The notes under the pieces: generated by a model
What the model saw: the letters and a program-made list of their open reading frames with translations, nothing else
What the model was told of the DNA's origin: nothing
Database searches by the model: none
Shown here: positions 8,536 through 17,462 of the stretch, piece by piece
Numbering within the stretch: position 1 is the first letter of the stretch
Layout: each line of letters starts with the position of its first letter
Program-made: the position numbers and the translations under genes
NCBI RefSeq assembly: GCF_019400745.1
Contig: NZ_WJIB01000002.1
Span: 248,001 to 312,000, forward strand
Direction of reading: 5' to 3'
Length of the DNA stretch: 64,000 bases
Origin: Cohnella sp. CFH 77786
GTDB taxonomy: Bacteria > Bacillota > Bacilli > Paenibacillales > Paenibacillaceae

Positions 8536-9232
8536 GGCCGATTTCGGACGTCCGCCTGGAATATACGATTCGGTGATAGCGGTCGACAATCCGAATGTTG
8601 TCGATCTCCGAGAGCTGTTTGTCCTGGCTTATGGTTTCGATGACGTTAGCAGGGATGATCACGAGGATTTGTCCGATAGGCTTCAGATCGATCCAACTAT
8701 GAATAACCCGGCTGCCGATTACGGCCGGAACAAGAATCGTATTTTTCATCTCGCCTCCCGCCCAGACGATGCTGCCCTCCGCTTGAGCGACTTGGGGATA
8801 CCAGGCCATATTTTTCAATTGGTTAATATTCGACCACGCCAAGTCGAACCCGTTATAAGCCGTATAAGCGGTGTCGCGCTCATCCCAAATCTGAACGATG
8901 ATGTCACGGGCGAATGTCTGGCTCTGCCGCGCGATCTCTTTCTCCAATTCGTATTTCGGAATCTTGGTGTTTTTTTTCATGTGGATCTGGGTCAAGTAGT
9001 CCAATACAGCCGGACTATAGGCCAGTTGCTTGGAAAATTTATCGTAATCTTCTAGGGTGTTGTCCATACGCTCTTTCATTTGATTGATAGAGTACAGCAA
9101 GAACTGGGTGGATTTCCGATAGAGAATTTCCGAAGACTTCTGATAGGAAAAAAAGCTGACGGCCATCGTTAAAGCGAGCATCATCACGCTGAATCCGAAA
9201 ATTAATTGGGTCAAAATGGACATGTTTTTCAT
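8535..9232 (-). pseudogene. Remnant of a YesM-type sensor histidine kinase (N-terminal half)
   Basis: From the ATG at 9232 (behind GAGGGGG) the frame encodes a first membrane segment (LIFGFSVMMLALTMAVSFF) and an extracellular sensor region up to IVDRYHRIVYSRRTSEIGQ. This is typical of kinases of the YesM class before their second membrane segment. The second segment, HAMP, phospho-acceptor His and ATPase domains are all missing. Near 8530 the sequence switches into a permease remnant. It could still make a membrane-bound fragment of about 230-250 residues, but not a kinase. Confidence 0.75.
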
Positions 9233-9278
9233 GCTGCGCCCCCTCGAACCGACATAGCCATCTCGCTTGAACATCGAC

Positions 9279-9312
9279 AAAGCCGGCTGCGTGGATCACG
9301 TTAGCCGGCTTT
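9279..9312 (-). terminator. Probable terminator of the minus-strand fucosidase gene
   Basis: The perfect arms AAAGCCGGCT and AGCCGGCTTT, 14 bases apart, lie just past the fucosidase stop on the minus strand. The T-tract is short (TTTG), so termination may be partial. Confidence 0.55.
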
Positions 9313-9328
9313 GCTTTGAGGTTCCTAG

Positions 9329-10825
9329 TTAAGGCTTAAGTTCGATCGCCAGGCAGTTGACGTAGGGCGTCGGCGCCCGGTCCGGCAGCGAAACGATCAG
9401 GGCTCCGTACGGCTGCTCGAACGGAACTTCACCCACGCCAAGCAACCGGACAGACTGCACTTGGTCTGCAGGAGTCAACGTACGGATGACCGCCCGGTGA
9501 TCTTCAGGCCACCGCATCTGGAAGGCGTACAGCGTATTTCCCTTCCGGGTAAAACGGAAGTCGCTGGCGTTCCATTCCACCCTGTCCTCCCTGAAATGAT
9601 CAATGACCACGCGGGAGAGACCTTCGCCCGATACGCGGAACGGTCTGGTGCCGTACACGCCTTCCCCGCATACCTGAATCCATAGGGCCATCTCTTTCAG
9701 AATATGCGTACATTCGTCATCGATCGTGCCGTCCGGCTTCTGTGGAATATTGAGGAGAAGGTTTCCGTTCTTGGCGATGATGTCTACCAGAATTTCGATC
9801 ACGTGACCCGGTTTCTTATATACGGTCTTCACATTGTAGAACCAATCCCCGACGCATGTGTCGGTCTGCCAAGGGTCAGGCCTGATGTCCGGCAACTGGC
9901 TGCGCTCGATGTCGAGGATGCCAAGGCGGTATATTTCCTGCCTGCGGTCTTTCTGGTTATACACGGCGCGATTCACCCCGCCGCCTGCCGCAGCGCTCGT
10001 ATTGTACAGATGCGCGACCGCATGCAGTCCGGCAGCGAACGCCGGATCCGTAAGGGGGACGTCCGTTTGATCCAGGCTGACGAACGGCAGTCCGCCGTCG
10101 GAGTACAGCAGATCAGGTTGGTACAGATCGATGACTTCTTTCATGACGTCGAACCAGCGCTGATGCCACCAGGGATTGGGGGTATACCAGGGGTCCTTCG
10201 GATCCCACTGCGGTTTGTCCGGGTGATAATGCTCGCGGTTCGGCAAGTACAAATCCTCGTAGGCGGGATCGTTTCCGTCATAAGGGATACCTGTGTAAGG
10301 TCCTTCCTTATCCTGTCCTTTATTAAATTGATACCAGCTGAACGTCGCTCCCAGATGCTCGGTCAGGCCGAAAGGCAGTCCGCGGCGGGAAGCGGCAGCT
10401 TTCCACAGGGCAACGATATCTTTCTTCGGGCCCATGTTGACCGAGTTCCAGCGGTGGATTTTCGAATCGTAGTTAAAGAAGTTGTCGTGGTGCATCGCCT
10501 GCGCGACGAAATACTTGGCACCGGCCGCAACGTACAAGTCCATCAGAGATTCCGGATCGAATTTCTCCGCTTTCCACAATTGCACGATATCTTTGTAGCC
10601 GAATTTCGACGGATGTCCGTAATGGCGAATATGGTACCGGTATTGGTCGGAACCTTCGTAATACATGTTCCGGGCGTACCAGTCCCCGTACATCGGCACC
10701 GATTGTGCGCCCCAGTGCGACCATATGCCGAGCTTCGCATCCCGGAACCAATCCGGGCACTCGAATGTCCTGAGCGATTCAAAAGTGGGTTCGAAAGGAC
10801 CCTTGGCGATTTGCGCCTTCACCAT
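9329..10825 (-). CDS. Alpha-L-fucosidase, GH29 (second copy, distinct subgroup)
   Basis: The product of about 498 residues opens with WFRDAKLGIWSHWGAQS and has HHDNFFNYDS and LLYSDGGLPF; Asp243 is the expected nucleophile. It is longer than the enzyme at 6721, with an insertion rich in aromatic residues and proline around 175-215. This is typical of the other GH29 group, and the two genes are not recent duplicates. There is no signal peptide, so it should be cytoplasmic. The start is the ATG at 10825, ten bases after GGAGG; an upstream TTG at 10834 is too close to it. It is divergent from an AraC regulator, which probably controls it. Confidence 0.9.
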   Translation of the reverse strand: MVKAQIAKGPFEPTFESLRTFECPDWFRDAKLGIWSHWGAQSVPMYGDWYARNMYYEGSDQYRYHIRHYGHPSKFGYKDIVQLWKAEKFDPESLMDLYVAAGAKYFVAQAMHHDNFFNYDSKIHRWNSVNMGPKKDIVALWKAAASRRGLPFGLTEHLGATFSWYQFNKGQDKEGPYTGIPYDGNDPAYEDLYLPNREHYHPDKPQWDPKDPWYTPNPWWHQRWFDVMKEVIDLYQPDLLYSDGGLPFVSLDQTDVPLTDPAFAAGLHAVAHLYNTSAAAGGGVNRAVYNQKDRRQEIYRLGILDIERSQLPDIRPDPWQTDTCVGDWFYNVKTVYKKPGHVIEILVDIIAKNGNLLLNIPQKPDGTIDDECTHILKEMALWIQVCGEGVYGTRPFRVSGEGLSRVVIDHFREDRVEWNASDFRFTRKGNTLYAFQMRWPEDHRAVIRTLTPADQVQSVRLLGVGEVPFEQPYGALIVSLPDRAPTPYVNCLAIELKP

Positions 10826-10860
10826 GCGGACCAAGCCTCCTATTTATTTGCTTCAGGTTT

Positions 10861-10891
10861 ATCCTAGCAATACCATGGTATACTCTTGAAT
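10861..10891. promoter_or_regulatory. Overlapping divergent promoters with a palindromic operator candidate
   Basis: On the minus strand TTCAAG (10890-10885) and TAGGAT (10866-10861), 18 bases apart, could be the -35 and -10 of the fucosidase gene. The spacer holds the perfect palindrome ATACCATGGTAT (10870-10881). On the plus strand TTGAAT (10886-10891) could be the -35 of the AraC gene. The palindrome position would suit an operator for the AraC protein. Boxes were picked by eye. Confidence 0.45.
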
Positions 10892-10946
10892 ATAGAATCC
10901 TAACTTCCTTATGTATAAAATTATCTACCCTACAAGGTGACTGACC

Positions 10947-11783
10947 ATGGACAATGCCAGGCAGCAACTGATCCGGCTTTATCTCGATAACCTTCAGGTT
11001 CGCGTAACCGAAATGGGATATAATCAGGTTTTGCCCGACTGGCGGGATCTTGATTACACGCCGGATTATAATAAATTTTATTTGATTTGCGATGGCGAAG
11101 GCTGGTTGAAAATCGGCGACAAGGAATATGCTCCCCATCCGGGACAGTGGTTCCTGATGCCGCAAGGGGTGAAGCAATCGTACTCTTATACGGCCGGTCC
11201 GCGGTTTACGAAGTATTGGTGCCATTTTACGGCCAAGGTCGGGGAGAACAACCTGTTCAATCTGCTGCATATTCCCGTATTGCTCGAATCGGGAGTCGAG
11301 GGCGAACCGCAGCGGCTGTTCCAGGAGCTGCTTTCCTGTGAAGCCGATACGTCCTTGACTTCGCCATTGCTGTTAAAAGCCGCCATGATGAAGCTGATCG
11401 CCTACTATGTGGAGCATGCAGCGGCCGGCGCGGCCGGCGTCGAACCCGCTGAATCGTCCGTGCCGCTTCAAGCCGTCATCGAGCACATCCATCTTCACTA
11501 CGATCGAAACTTAACGATCGACGAGCTGGCTGAACGCGCCCATCTGCATCCCAATTATTTTATCCGCGTGTTCAGAAGGCATTTCGGCACGTCTCCAATC
11601 CAGTACGTGAACAGAAAAAGGATCGAAGAGGCGAAGTGGCTGTTGGCCTCCACGGACCTCCTGTTGGCGGAAATCGGCGCCAAAGTCGGCATTCCCGACG
11701 TTTCTTATTTGTCCAAATTATTCAAATCCTCGACAGGCTTATCTCCGACCGCTTATCGATTGACTCATCGTACGAATCCGTAA
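10947..11783 (+). CDS. AraC-family transcriptional regulator
   Basis: The 278-residue product has an N-terminal cupin-like ligand domain (about 20-130, DGEGWLKIGDKEYAPHPGQ) and a C-terminal double helix-turn-helix (about 180-275, LTIDELAERAHLHPNYFIRV and GIPDVSYLSKLFKSSTGLSP). This is the layout of AraC activators that bind a sugar directly. It is divergent from the GH29 gene at 9329, with a palindrome in the shared promoter, so that gene is the likely target and a fucosylated sugar the likely signal (inference). The ATG follows AAGGTG. Confidence 0.88.
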   Translation: MDNARQQLIRLYLDNLQVRVTEMGYNQVLPDWRDLDYTPDYNKFYLICDGEGWLKIGDKEYAPHPGQWFLMPQGVKQSYSYTAGPRFTKYWCHFTAKVGENNLFNLLHIPVLLESGVEGEPQRLFQELLSCEADTSLTSPLLLKAAMMKLIAYYVEHAAAGAAGVEPAESSVPLQAVIEHIHLHYDRNLTIDELAERAHLHPNYFIRVFRRHFGTSPIQYVNRKRIEEAKWLLASTDLLLAEIGAKVGIPDVSYLSKLFKSSTGLSPTAYRLTHRTNP

Positions 11784-11797
11784 CGAGGTCTGGCAGC

Positions 11798-11845
11798 AAA
11801 GGAGTCCTGCCCAGCGCACGGGGCGCAAGGCAGGACTCCTTCTTT
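11798..11845. terminator. Shared bidirectional terminator
   Basis: AAGGAGTCCTGCC and GGCAGGACTCCTT form a perfect 13-base stem between the convergent AraC and GH5 genes. A T-rich tail (CTTTC) follows on the plus strand; the minus strand reads only TTTGCTG. Confidence 0.8.
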
Positions 11846-11867
11846 CCCGAATGGATCGTTTCCTGTT

Positions 11868-13577
11868 CTACGATGCCTTGCCCGTGATGCTCGTGCCATT
11901 CTTCGTAAGCGTGTACTCGAGGGTGACGCCGCTCCAGAAGTGGAACTTCAGAATGACGGTGCCATCCTTCACTTCATTAAAGAAGTCCGGTGTCAGAGCA
12001 ATTACATTGGCAGAATAATAGGGTTTGTATGTCCGGGCGTACTCCTTGTACGAAGTCCAGTTATGCGGACCGGCGTTGCCCCCATCCGCGTAAACGGCCT
12101 CCATCGTTTGAAGACGGTCGCCATTGAAGGCGGTCGGTATTACAAAAAAGGATGTCGTTCCTTCTGCGTTATTCTGCACCGGCGTGTCCGTGTACAATAC
12201 GTGGAAGGTCCAATCGGCACCCTTATCGAACTGGGCTTTCAGCACGGCAACCTCGCGCGGCATATCGTATGCGATCAACCTGGCGATATAACCGGCTTTG
12301 AGCGTCAGTGTTTGGCCGTCCAGCGTATAATCGACGTCTTTCTTCAACTCTCTATCATTTCCAATGAGGCGGACGAATTGATTGCCGTTCAGGTTCAGGT
12401 TAATACTGGTATCTTGAGCCGGAGAGCCCCTCTTGATGAAGATCAGATCGGATTCGGCTGTGGAAGAGCGGCTATTCAAGGATGCCATTATCATGTTATA
12501 AAGCTCCGGATCGTTCCATTGAAGCTTTTTGCGGTCAAAACGATTGCCGTTGTCCCACAGCATAAAAGTAAGTTTGTTCTCTACGCATTTATAGGTGAAA
12601 TACTCGATAAACTTCAACATCTCGCCATGCTCGGGCACACCTTCGATAAGCGGCGTGTCGGGGCTTGTCGCATCCCAGCCAAGAAGTCCGAATTCGCCAA
12701 CGACAACGGGAATTCCTTTCGAGACAAACGCTTTACTTACATTGTCAACCGCTGTGTCGATATCTTTAATCGTTTCGGCCTCCAGCTTCGGGAAGCCCGC
12801 AATGTTTATACTGAAAGGCCAGAAGCCGTAAAAGTGAATGGTCGCGATGATATTGGGGTCGTTCAAATCGGCAATCGTGCTTGCGAGCGAATCCACGTGC
12901 TCTTGAGAGTTGTTCGTATATAACGTCGGCAGCACGAGCGGACGATCTTTATTTTTGCCGCCTGACTCTCTTACAATATGGAAGAAGGATTTGTTGAATT
13001 CATCAAGCAATGCGTGCTCCGTCGCCACATCAACGTTATCAAATTTCGGCTCGTTGATGCTTTCGAACATCAGTTTGTCGGGATATTTCTTGAAGCGGTC
13101 GGCGATTTGCGCCCATGTCGCATTATATTGGGCCAGTACTTCGTCGTGATTCGCCGGCGCTTTGTTGATCCAATTCCAAGAGTCGTGGTGAAGGTTGATC
13201 ATGACATACAGGCCCTCTTCAAGCGACCAGTCGACGACTTTCTGCACCCGGTCCATATAATCCGGATTGATCTTATAGTCCGGTGCGCCGCCCGTTTGTT
13301 CGTACCATGTAATCGGAATGCGGATGCTTTTGAAGCCTTGCTTCCGTATTTCCTTAAGGAAGTTTTTGTTTGCGGCATCTTGGGTTAATTGAATGTCGCC
13401 CCAATAGCTCAATGCATCAAAGGTATTGCCCAGGTTCCATCCAGGCTGCATCGCGTCTACATAAGCCTGCATTTTGGATTCTTTCGGGGAAGCAGCGGCC
13501 GAGCCGATGGATGAGAATAACGCCGACAGCAGGGCAACGACCACTAAGACGGATAGATATGATCTTTTTGTGCGCAT
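11868..13577 (-). CDS. Secreted GH5 endo-beta-glucanase with CBM_X2 and CBM46-like domains
   Basis: The 569-residue product has a signal peptide (about 1-27), then a GH5 barrel opening with MQPGWNLGNTFDA, the signature of subfamily 4. Glu176 in SINEP is the expected acid/base and Glu295 in VVVGEFG the nucleophile. After the barrel (about 35-375) come a CBM_X2-type Ig-like domain (about 385-465) and a CBM46-like domain (about 470-565). The same order is known from Bacillus Cel5B enzymes on beta-glucan and xyloglucan. The start is the ATG at 13577 behind AAGGAGA. A cre-like site lies 120 bases upstream. It acts outside the cell. Confidence 0.9.
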   Translation of the reverse strand: MRTKRSYLSVLVVVALLSALFSSIGSAAASPKESKMQAYVDAMQPGWNLGNTFDALSYWGDIQLTQDAANKNFLKEIRKQGFKSIRIPITWYEQTGGAPDYKINPDYMDRVQKVVDWSLEEGLYVMINLHHDSWNWINKAPANHDEVLAQYNATWAQIADRFKKYPDKLMFESINEPKFDNVDVATEHALLDEFNKSFFHIVRESGGKNKDRPLVLPTLYTNNSQEHVDSLASTIADLNDPNIIATIHFYGFWPFSINIAGFPKLEAETIKDIDTAVDNVSKAFVSKGIPVVVGEFGLLGWDATSPDTPLIEGVPEHGEMLKFIEYFTYKCVENKLTFMLWDNGNRFDRKKLQWNDPELYNMIMASLNSRSSTAESDLIFIKRGSPAQDTSINLNLNGNQFVRLIGNDRELKKDVDYTLDGQTLTLKAGYIARLIAYDMPREVAVLKAQFDKGADWTFHVLYTDTPVQNNAEGTTSFFVIPTAFNGDRLQTMEAVYADGGNAGPHNWTSYKEYARTYKPYYSANVIALTPDFFNEVKDGTVILKFHFWSGVTLEYTLTKNGTSITGKAS

Positions 13578-13976
13578 GAATAGTCTCCTTTGTTTTTTTA
13601 GATACGGCATAGCTGGTTTTCGAGTCAATCGATTTACAACGTCCTTGTGACAACGCTAAGATGTTGTTTTTCATGCACCTCCTAAGTAATTGTCAGATGT
13701 AAGCGGTGCCATTTTTATTGTAACTGTGTGAGGTTACCGATAAAACAACATGAAATAACCTAAAAAGCACATTGAAATTGAATTTTTTTGGATGAAACTG
13801 TCCGAAATGACGTTGATGAAAAGCTAGCCATTCGACATTTTCCCGCTAAGATAGAGGAAAGAATCGGTATGATGAGGTAAAGAACGGGCCATGAGGTCAA
13901 CAATGGCACGTTGTATTCTCAAAGTCATCCTTTCATAATAAAAATAATAAGGGTCGCTTGAATCCACAAATGCGAA
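13578..13976. other. Divergent intergenic region between GH5 and the binding lipoprotein
   Basis: The 399 bases hold a possible leader ORF on the minus strand (ATG at 13674 just behind AGGAGGTGC, running 85 codons into the GH5 gene in another frame), a cre-like operator at 13698-13711 and an AT-rich stretch (13740-13960) that should carry the promoter of the plus-strand lipoprotein. No clear -35/-10 pair or RNA gene was recognised. Confidence 0.5.
13698..13711. promoter_or_regulatory. cre-like CcpA operator upstream of the GH5 gene
   Basis: TGTAAGCGGTGCCA matches the cre consensus TGWAANCGNTNWCA at 13 of 14 positions. It sits about 120 bases before the GH5 start, in the long 5' leader. The same GCGSTGCCA end occurs upstream of the GH16 gene (34059) and the second GH5 gene (40075). 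Confidence 0.65.
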
Positions 13977-15698
13977 ATGGGGTTCGTTCATTTGCGGAAG
14001 CCAATCAGGTACAAGCTCAAGCGTATATTGGCGGCATTAGGGTCCGTTCTCCTCTTATCGGCATGCGAGCATGGCGGCTCCGGCGCCATTCAACCGAAAC
14101 CGTTTCCGGACGCGAAAGAAAACCTCATTCCCTATTTGGAGCCGGGGCTAAGCCGATATGACCCGCCGATTGAAGTCTCTTTCGTAAGAGACGCAGACGG
14201 ATTGGAAGAATTATTAAGCGGATTGCCGGGCGAAACGTTGACCGATAACCGATGGAGCCGGCTTTACGAGCAGGTGCTCGGTATGAAAATCAAATATGAT
14301 TGGATCGAAAAAGGCGAATTATTTCGTCAGAAACTGGGCGTTTCTTTAGCCTCGGGGGATATTCCCGATGTCGTGAAAGTGAGCGCGCAGCAATTGAGGC
14401 AGCTCAGCAACGCGGGGTTGATTCAGGATTTGTCCGAAGTTTACGACAAATTTGCCACGCCGCTTACGAAGCGAATCCTGTCCCAGGAAGGTACCGGCCC
14501 ATTCGACTCGGGGACGATCGACGGAAAATTGATGGGAATTCCGGAAACGAACTCTTCGTACGAACAAGCTTTGTTTCTTTGGATTCGAACGGACTGGCTG
14601 AAGCGTCTCGGAATGCAGCCGCCGCGAACGATGAATGACTTGATGGAAATTTCGAAAGCGTTTACAGAAAAGGATCCGGATCAAAATGGAAAGAAGGATA
14701 CGTTCGGGTTGGCGGCTACGAATTACTTGTGGGATCCCGTGATGGGGGTAACGGGATTCATGGCCGGCTACGATGCGTTTCCGAATCTTTGGATCCTGGA
14801 CAAGTCGGGAAAACTCGTGTACGGGGGAATCCAGCCGCAAATTAAAACCGCGTTACAGGCGCTTCAAGAGATGTACCGAAACGGTCAAATCTATAGCGAG
14901 TTCGCCTATACGGACGGCAGAAAAGTGAAGGAGCAGATTGCGGAAGGGAAAATCGGCATGATGTACGGTCAGCAGTGGGGTTCCTTCTTCGTTCAGGCGA
15001 GCCGATCCCGCAATCCGAGCGCGGAATGGCAGGCGTTCCCGCTCGTTACCGTCTCGGGAGAAGCGCCCAAGGTTCCTTTGCGGTTCAGCACCTACCAGTA
15101 CTTCGCCGTCCGCAAAGATTATCCGCATCCCGAAGCGATCGTGAAGCTCATCAATTTGCATCTCGAGAAGAATTGGGGGAAGACGGCCGAATATGAAACC
15201 TACTATAATACCACGATCCCCGTCTGGCAATTATCTCCGGTTACACCTTATCCGCCGCTGAAAAACCTGGAAGCGTTCCGTGAACTCGAAGAAGCTCGCC
15301 GGACCGGGAATCGTTCGGTATTAAAGGACGAAGCCGAATTCATACAGAAGAAGATCGATGCCTACTCTTCCGGAAACGGCGATCGGGAATCCGGCTGGGG
15401 GTGGGAGCGAACCTACGGTCCGAACGGCGCTATGGCGATTCTCGATCAATACGAGCATAATGGCCAGCTGTTGTTCGAGCGGTTCGTCGGCGCGCCGACG
15501 GAAACGATGATCGAGAAGCAGGACATCCTAACCCATCTGCAGGACGAAACGTTCACGGGCATCATTCTCGGCAGCCCCATCGACAAGTTCGACCGGTTCG
15601 TAACGGATTGGCGAAAGTTAGGCGGGGACAAGATTACGGCCGAGGTAAACGAATGGTTCGCGGCAAGAGCCTTCGCGAGTACTCGAAGAGGCCGATAA
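13977..15698 (+). CDS. Extracellular solute-binding lipoprotein linked to a two-component system
   Basis: The 573-residue product has a lipoprotein signal ending in LLLSAC and the two-lobed fold of LplA/LipO-type family 1 binding proteins. A calcium-loop-like DPDQNGKKDTFG near residue 240 is shared with the protein at 31586, as is the ending VNEWFAARAFAS. The kinase gene starts 18 bases after its stop, and no permease is nearby. A role in presenting an oligosaccharide to the kinase, rather than import, is therefore plausible (inference). The start is uncertain: the ATG at 13977 has no good RBS, while a better RBS precedes a TTG at 13958 in another frame. Confidence 0.8.
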   Translation: MGFVHLRKPIRYKLKRILAALGSVLLLSACEHGGSGAIQPKPFPDAKENLIPYLEPGLSRYDPPIEVSFVRDADGLEELLSGLPGETLTDNRWSRLYEQVLGMKIKYDWIEKGELFRQKLGVSLASGDIPDVVKVSAQQLRQLSNAGLIQDLSEVYDKFATPLTKRILSQEGTGPFDSGTIDGKLMGIPETNSSYEQALFLWIRTDWLKRLGMQPPRTMNDLMEISKAFTEKDPDQNGKKDTFGLAATNYLWDPVMGVTGFMAGYDAFPNLWILDKSGKLVYGGIQPQIKTALQALQEMYRNGQIYSEFAYTDGRKVKEQIAEGKIGMMYGQQWGSFFVQASRSRNPSAEWQAFPLVTVSGEAPKVPLRFSTYQYFAVRKDYPHPEAIVKLINLHLEKNWGKTAEYETYYNTTIPVWQLSPVTPYPPLKNLEAFRELEEARRTGNRSVLKDEAEFIQKKIDAYSSGNGDRESGWGWERTYGPNGAMAILDQYEHNGQLLFERFVGAPTETMIEKQDILTHLQDETFTGIILGSPIDKFDRFVTDWRKLGGDKITAEVNEWFAARAFASTRRGR

Positions 15699-15716
15699 GC
15701 AACCGGAGGAGATGAC

Positions 15717-17462
15717 TTGTTCAAATTTCCCGCCCAGTCCTTTCGCCATACGATATTCGTCAGGCTGGTATTGACCTATCTCGTGGTCATTCTGCCCATC
15801 ATTTCATTAGGCGTGTATTTATATAACTGGAGCTACAGGATTGCCAGCCAAGATCTCTCGAGAGCGACTTTAGCGCAATTATCGTTCTATTTGGAGGACT
15901 TGAACCGGGAAATCGAATGGCTGGAAATTCAGCAATTCGATATCCTGGAGGATAGCGAATTAAATAAGCTTGCCGTCACTTGGGATATGATGGACAGCGT
16001 CGACAAAAAGGCAAGCATGGATTATTTGCTGCATCGTCTCGTTTCCTTTAAAAACAGCAGCGCTTATATGAAAGATGTTTATGTACATATCCGCTCGATC
16101 CATAAAACGATCTCCGCTATTAACCGAATAGATACTTTAGATCTGGTTAGATATGATCATTTTCGTTCGATTACGCACGGGAAAGAAAACCGTCTATCGA
16201 GATTGGACGACTCCCTTTATCTGAGTGCCTCCAAGCAAAGCGGCAAGAAGGGAACGGAGCCGTTATTCATGGTGCAGATCGAATTGGATTCGGACAAATT
16301 GAAACAATCGTTGCAGCAAATCCGGTTGTATCCCGAGAGCGGATCCTTCATCTATTCGGAAACGTCAGGTTTCACGCTGGCCAGCGATTCCGACTCCAAC
16401 CGCATTATGCACAACTATTTTAGGGAAGCAAGCGGAACGGGCGGGAACACATTCATCATGAAGAGCGACGGCAAGAAGTACCACATCGACAAAGCCGATT
16501 CCGAGCCGTTGGGGCTTACGGTCGCGACGATTTTGCCTGAGAAGTCGCTCCGCAAGCCGTTAAACAAGTTCGAAATGTGGGCCTGGCTATTCTCCGTCGC
16601 CTCTTTCTTCGCGGTCGTGATCTACGCCTACTCCACTTATAAGTATGTGCATAAGCCGCTGCTTCTTTTCGTTCAGAGCTTCAGGAGGATGGAAGGAGGA
16701 ACGTTAAACATTCAGATCCAACACAATCGCAAAGATGAAATCGGGTATTTATATCAGCGGTTCAACCAAATGCTGACCAATCTGCAGACCTTGATCGAGC
16801 AGGATTTTAAGCAAAAGCTGATGATGCAGCGCGCGGAGCTGAAACAGCTGCAATCCCAGATCAATCCTCATTTTCTGTACAATAGTTTCTTTATCCTCAA
16901 CTCATTGGCGAAAACGGGGGATGTCGAGAGAATTGAACAGTTTACGAACATGTTAGGCGAGTATTTCCGGTTTATCACCCGCAATGGGCAAGACACGGTA
17001 TACCTGTCCGAAGAGGTCAAGCATTCCCGCACGTATACCGAAATTCAGAAGCTCCGTTTCTCCAGGCGGATCCTCGTGCAATTCGACGATCTCCCCAAGG
17101 AAATGGAACAGATTCGAGTGCCCAGGCTGATCATTCAGCCGATCATCGAAAACGCTTACGAACACAGCCTTGAGCGAATGACGGAGGAAGGGAAGCTCCG
17201 GGTGGGGTTCGGGATGGATTCCGGCGAAGTCAGAATCGTCGTCGAGGATAACGGGGAAATTCCCGATTCGGAAATCGAAGCGCTGAGGAATCGGCTCGAG
17301 CATGCCCCGGATGCCCAGGAAATGACGGGCTTGATCAACATTCACCGGCGGCTTCTTCTGACTTACGGGGAAGGAAGCGGTCTGGACCTGGCAAGAGGAG
17401 GGATGAACGGTCTCCAGGTCGTCATTCGAATCAAGCTGCGGGAGGAGAATGGGATTGTATAG
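15717..17462 (+). CDS. Sensor histidine kinase, YesM type
   Basis: The 581-residue kinase has two membrane segments (about 15-37 and 285-307) bracketing an extracellular sensor domain. A HAMP linker follows, then the His_kinase block QSQINPHFLYNSFF with the phospho-acceptor His, and an ATPase domain with the N box (IIENAYEHSLE) but degenerate glycine boxes. It starts with TTG behind CCGGAGGAG. It lies between the binding lipoprotein and the YesN-type regulator, overlapping the latter by 14 bases. By family it phosphorylates the regulator's Asp57 in response to an extracellular sugar or to the liganded lipoprotein. Confidence 0.9.
   Translation: MFKFPAQSFRHTIFVRLVLTYLVVILPIISLGVYLYNWSYRIASQDLSRATLAQLSFYLEDLNREIEWLEIQQFDILEDSELNKLAVTWDMMDSVDKKASMDYLLHRLVSFKNSSAYMKDVYVHIRSIHKTISAINRIDTLDLVRYDHFRSITHGKENRLSRLDDSLYLSASKQSGKKGTEPLFMVQIELDSDKLKQSLQQIRLYPESGSFIYSETSGFTLASDSDSNRIMHNYFREASGTGGNTFIMKSDGKKYHIDKADSEPLGLTVATILPEKSLRKPLNKFEMWAWLFSVASFFAVVIYAYSTYKYVHKPLLLFVQSFRRMEGGTLNIQIQHNRKDEIGYLYQRFNQMLTNLQTLIEQDFKQKLMMQRAELKQLQSQINPHFLYNSFFILNSLAKTGDVERIEQFTNMLGEYFRFITRNGQDTVYLSEEVKHSRTYTEIQKLRFSRRILVQFDDLPKEMEQIRVPRLIIQPIIENAYEHSLERMTEEGKLRVGFGMDSGEVRIVVEDNGEIPDSEIEALRNRLEHAPDAQEMTGLINIHRRLLLTYGEGSGLDLARGGMNGLQVVIRIKLREENGIV

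Noticed and set aside
9704..10867. 387-codon plus-strand open frame opposite the second fucosidase
   Set aside because: The minus strand carries GH29 motifs throughout. The plus frame has no start signal or known fold and is a shadow.
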